Shown one piece after another: positions 6,354 to 8,018 of a stretch of 8,018 nt of DNA; the stretch's first letter is position 1, and each line of letters opens with the position of its first letter. Origin of the DNA: an uncultured Shinella sp. (GTDB lineage: Bacteria; Pseudomonadota; Alphaproteobacteria; Rhizobiales; Rhizobiaceae); NCBI GenBank assembly GCA_946886325.1, contig CAMPIK010000093.1:1-8018 (forward strand), read 5' to 3'. The notes under the pieces are model-generated. The model was not told the DNA's origin. It ran no database searches and worked only from the letters and a program-made list of their open reading frames with translations. A program made the position numbers and the translations under genes.

Positions 6354-7435
6354 TGGTCCGCACCGCCCTACTCGCCCTCGCTTTGGCGACATCCACGCTT
6401 GCGCCGCCGGCCTTCGCCATGCGGCTCGAGGCCGTGCCCGGCGTCCTGGAGCGTGCGGTGGACGATTTCATTCGCCCCGGCTATCGCGACCTGCATGAAG
6501 CCGCAGCCGATGCCGAGCGACAGATGTCCTCGCTCTGCCTGGCGCCGACAGAGGACGGCCTTCAAACGGCGCGCGGTGCGTTCGATTCTCTCGTCGAGGC
6601 GTGGTCCCATATCGAGATCGTTCGCGTCGGGCCGGCGATCGAAAACTACCGCTTCGAGCGCTTCCTCTATTACCCCGACCGCAAGAGCATCGGCCTGAAG
6701 CAGGTGCAGGCGCTGCTCGCCAAGCCCGACGAGAGCGCCACGGATGCCGAAAGCCTGGCCGGCAAGAGTGTCGCGATGCAGGGCCTCGGCGCGCTCGAAT
6801 TCGTGCTGTTCGGCACGGGTTCGGAGACGCTCTCCCGAACGCCGCACAACTTCCGCTGCCGCTATGGCGCCGCGATTGCCGGCAATCTGGAAAACGTCTC
6901 GGCCGAACTGACGGCCGAATGGGAGAAGCCCGATGGCGTGCAACAGGCCTGGAAGCATCCCGGCCCCGACAACCCGATCTATCGCAGTGCCGAGGAAGCC
7001 GTCACCGGCCTGCTCGGCATTCTGGTGCACAGCGTCGAGGCGACAAAGGACCAGCGCCTGCAGGCCTTCTACAGCGGCCCGGATGAACGGACACGGCCGA
7101 AATCGGCGATCTACTGGCGGTCGGACAATACGTTCCCGAGCATTTCGGGCAATGTTCGCGCCGTTCAGGACCTCTGGAAGACGGCCCGGATGGCCGATCT
7201 GCTGGATGACGAGTTCCGGTCGGTCGCAGGCTCCGCGGAATTCGTCATGACGTCGGTGCTGCGCGTTGCCGACGACGTCAACCAGCCGGTGGACGAACTG
7301 GTCGAATCAAAAGCCGGGCGGGCAAAGCTCGATTTCCTCCTCCTCAATATGAACGACCTTCTCGACCGGCTGAACCGGGACTATGGCGGCGCGATCGGGC
7401 TCGGCGCCGGCTTCTCCTTCGCGGACGGGGACTGA
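6353..7435 (+). CDS. Second imelysin-family periplasmic protein, motif histidine missing
   Basis: The 360-residue product has a signal peptide (hydrophobic 4-20, cleavage near AFA at 22) and the imelysin-like helical domain. Family features are SLVEAWSHIEIVRVGP (79-94), NYRFERFLYYPDRKSIG (98-114), GLGALEFVLFG (144-154) and the C-terminal helix AKLDFLLLNMNDLLDRLN. The segment aligns with the GxHxxE site of the first gene's product, but the His is G146 while E149 is kept. Metal binding, if any, must therefore differ. Cysteines C62 and C169 may pair. It is shorter than the first imelysin and lacks the HDCFSDN segment, so the two are distant paralogues rather than a recent duplication. The start is fixed by GGAG at 6341-6344 and the TGATG overlap with the cytochrome gene. 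The C-terminal TGA overlaps the next ATG in the same way, indicating coupled translation. Function is unproven; a partner or cargo-handling role in the same iron system is inferred. Confidence 0.88.
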   Translation: MVRTALLALALATSTLAPPAFAMRLEAVPGVLERAVDDFIRPGYRDLHEAAADAERQMSSLCLAPTEDGLQTARGAFDSLVEAWSHIEIVRVGPAIENYRFERFLYYPDRKSIGLKQVQALLAKPDESATDAESLAGKSVAMQGLGALEFVLFGTGSETLSRTPHNFRCRYGAAIAGNLENVSAELTAEWEKPDGVQQAWKHPGPDNPIYRSAEEAVTGLLGILVHSVEATKDQRLQAFYSGPDERTRPKSAIYWRSDNTFPSISGNVRAVQDLWKTARMADLLDDEFRSVAGSAEFVMTSVLRVADDVNQPVDELVESKAGRAKLDFLLLNMNDLLDRLNRDYGGAIGLGAGFSFADGD

Positions 7436-8018
7436 TGCGCGGCCCGGCCGCGATCGCCAGGAGTGCGGCGCTTGATCGCCGTGCCTTTCTCCGTATGGCG
7501 GGCGCCGCCTGGGCGGCAACGCTTGCGCCGGACCGGCTCTTCGCGCTGGAGCGGAGCGACGCCGTCTACGCCTCCGGCTTCATGGCGCCGGACGGACGCT
7601 ACGGCATCGCAACGGTCAGCGAAGAAGGCGAGATCATCGATCGTGTCGCGCTTCCCGCGCGAAGCCATGGCATGGCCTTCAATCCCGTCTCGCGCCATGC
7701 CGTCGCCTTCGCCCGCCGGCCAGGCACATTCGCGATGGTATTCGATCCCGATGGACGGGATCCGCCGAGCCTGATGCATGCCGCCGAGAGCCGCCACTTC
7801 TACGGCCACGGCTGCTTTTCCCCCGATGGCCGCATTCTCTATGCCAGCGAGAACGATTTCGACGGCGGCCGCGGCGTGATCGGGCTCTATGACGCCACCG
7901 ATGGCTATCGCCGCATCGGCGAGTTTCCGACCTACGGCATCGGCACGCACGACATGACCGCGACGCCGGACGGCCGCTTTCTCGTGGTGGCGAATGGCGG
8001 GATCGAGACGCATCCCGA
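7435..8018 (+). CDS. Tat-exported DUF1513-family protein (5' part, runs off the window)
   Basis: The frame starts at the ATG overlapping the previous stop and stays open to the right edge (194 complete codons, no stop), so the C-terminal part is outside. The N-terminus carries a twin-arginine signal: LDRRAFLRMAG with R15, R16 and hydrophobic residues 21-31, then a likely cut after LFA at 37. The mature part shows beta-propeller-like repeated strands with HGMAFNP (78-84), YGHGCFSPDGRILYASEND (123-141) and GTHDMTATPDGRFLVVANGG (170-189), a pattern of DUF1513 proteins, which usually run to about 360 residues. The family has no established biochemical role. Tat export suggests folding, perhaps with a cofactor, before translocation, unlike the three Sec-type neighbours. 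The GGAG-like site is poor (GGACGGGGACTG upstream), and coupling to the previous gene probably drives translation. Identification as DUF1513 rests on motif recognition and neighbourhood. Confidence 0.85.
   Translation, partial: MRGPAAIARSAALDRRAFLRMAGAAWAATLAPDRLFALERSDAVYASGFMAPDGRYGIATVSEEGEIIDRVALPARSHGMAFNPVSRHAVAFARRPGTFAMVFDPDGRDPPSLMHAAESRHFYGHGCFSPDGRILYASENDFDGGRGVIGLYDATDGYRRIGEFPTYGIGTHDMTATPDGRFLVVANGGIETHP

Noticed and set aside
1..8018. CRISPR arrays, insertion sequences, tRNA or rRNA genes, prophage or attachment sites
   Set aside because: No regularly spaced repeats, transposase motifs, terminal inverted repeats or RNA-gene signatures were seen, and base composition is even across the coding parts.

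Overview
The window is GC-rich, densely coded DNA that reads like an alphaproteobacterial chromosome, most likely Rhizobiaceae (Rhizobium, Ensifer or Shinella type). The support is the codon bias, the order of household genes, and a candidate Irr-type iron-control element. Genus cannot be fixed from the sequence alone.

Left part (1-2623, plus strand): the 3' end of an atypical extended short-chain dehydrogenase/epimerase gene; a 353-base gap without a gene but with several short dyads; a small secreted RlpA-family protein with one double-psi beta-barrel domain; and an RsmB/NOP-family RNA (cytosine-5) methyltransferase. Middle (2660-3163, minus strand): a short HPP-family membrane protein, convergent with the methyltransferase and divergent from what follows.

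Right part (3483 to the window edge, plus strand): a four-gene cluster that is the most notable content. It encodes, in order, a periplasmic imelysin with an intact GxHxxE motif, a Sec-exported di-haem c-type cytochrome of the DHOR/DUF1111 family, a second exported imelysin-like protein in which the motif histidine is glycine, and a twin-arginine-signal protein of the DUF1513 family that runs off the window. The last three genes are joined by 1-base TGATG overlaps. A GC-only hairpin sits between the first two. The fourth gene is open to the window end and has no stop inside it.

The 319-base divergent region before the cluster holds a sequence close to the rhizobial iron control element recognised by Irr, directly followed by a good -10 hexamer. 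My reading is an iron-responsive envelope system that binds and possibly oxidises or hands over iron, analogous in logic to EfeOB (imelysin plus exported haem oxidoreductase). No permease is visible in the window. Similar imelysin/di-haem/imelysin/DUF1513 neighbourhoods are, as I recall, found in other proteobacteria such as Pseudomonas, so the gene set is probably conserved, while its biochemical job is poorly defined.
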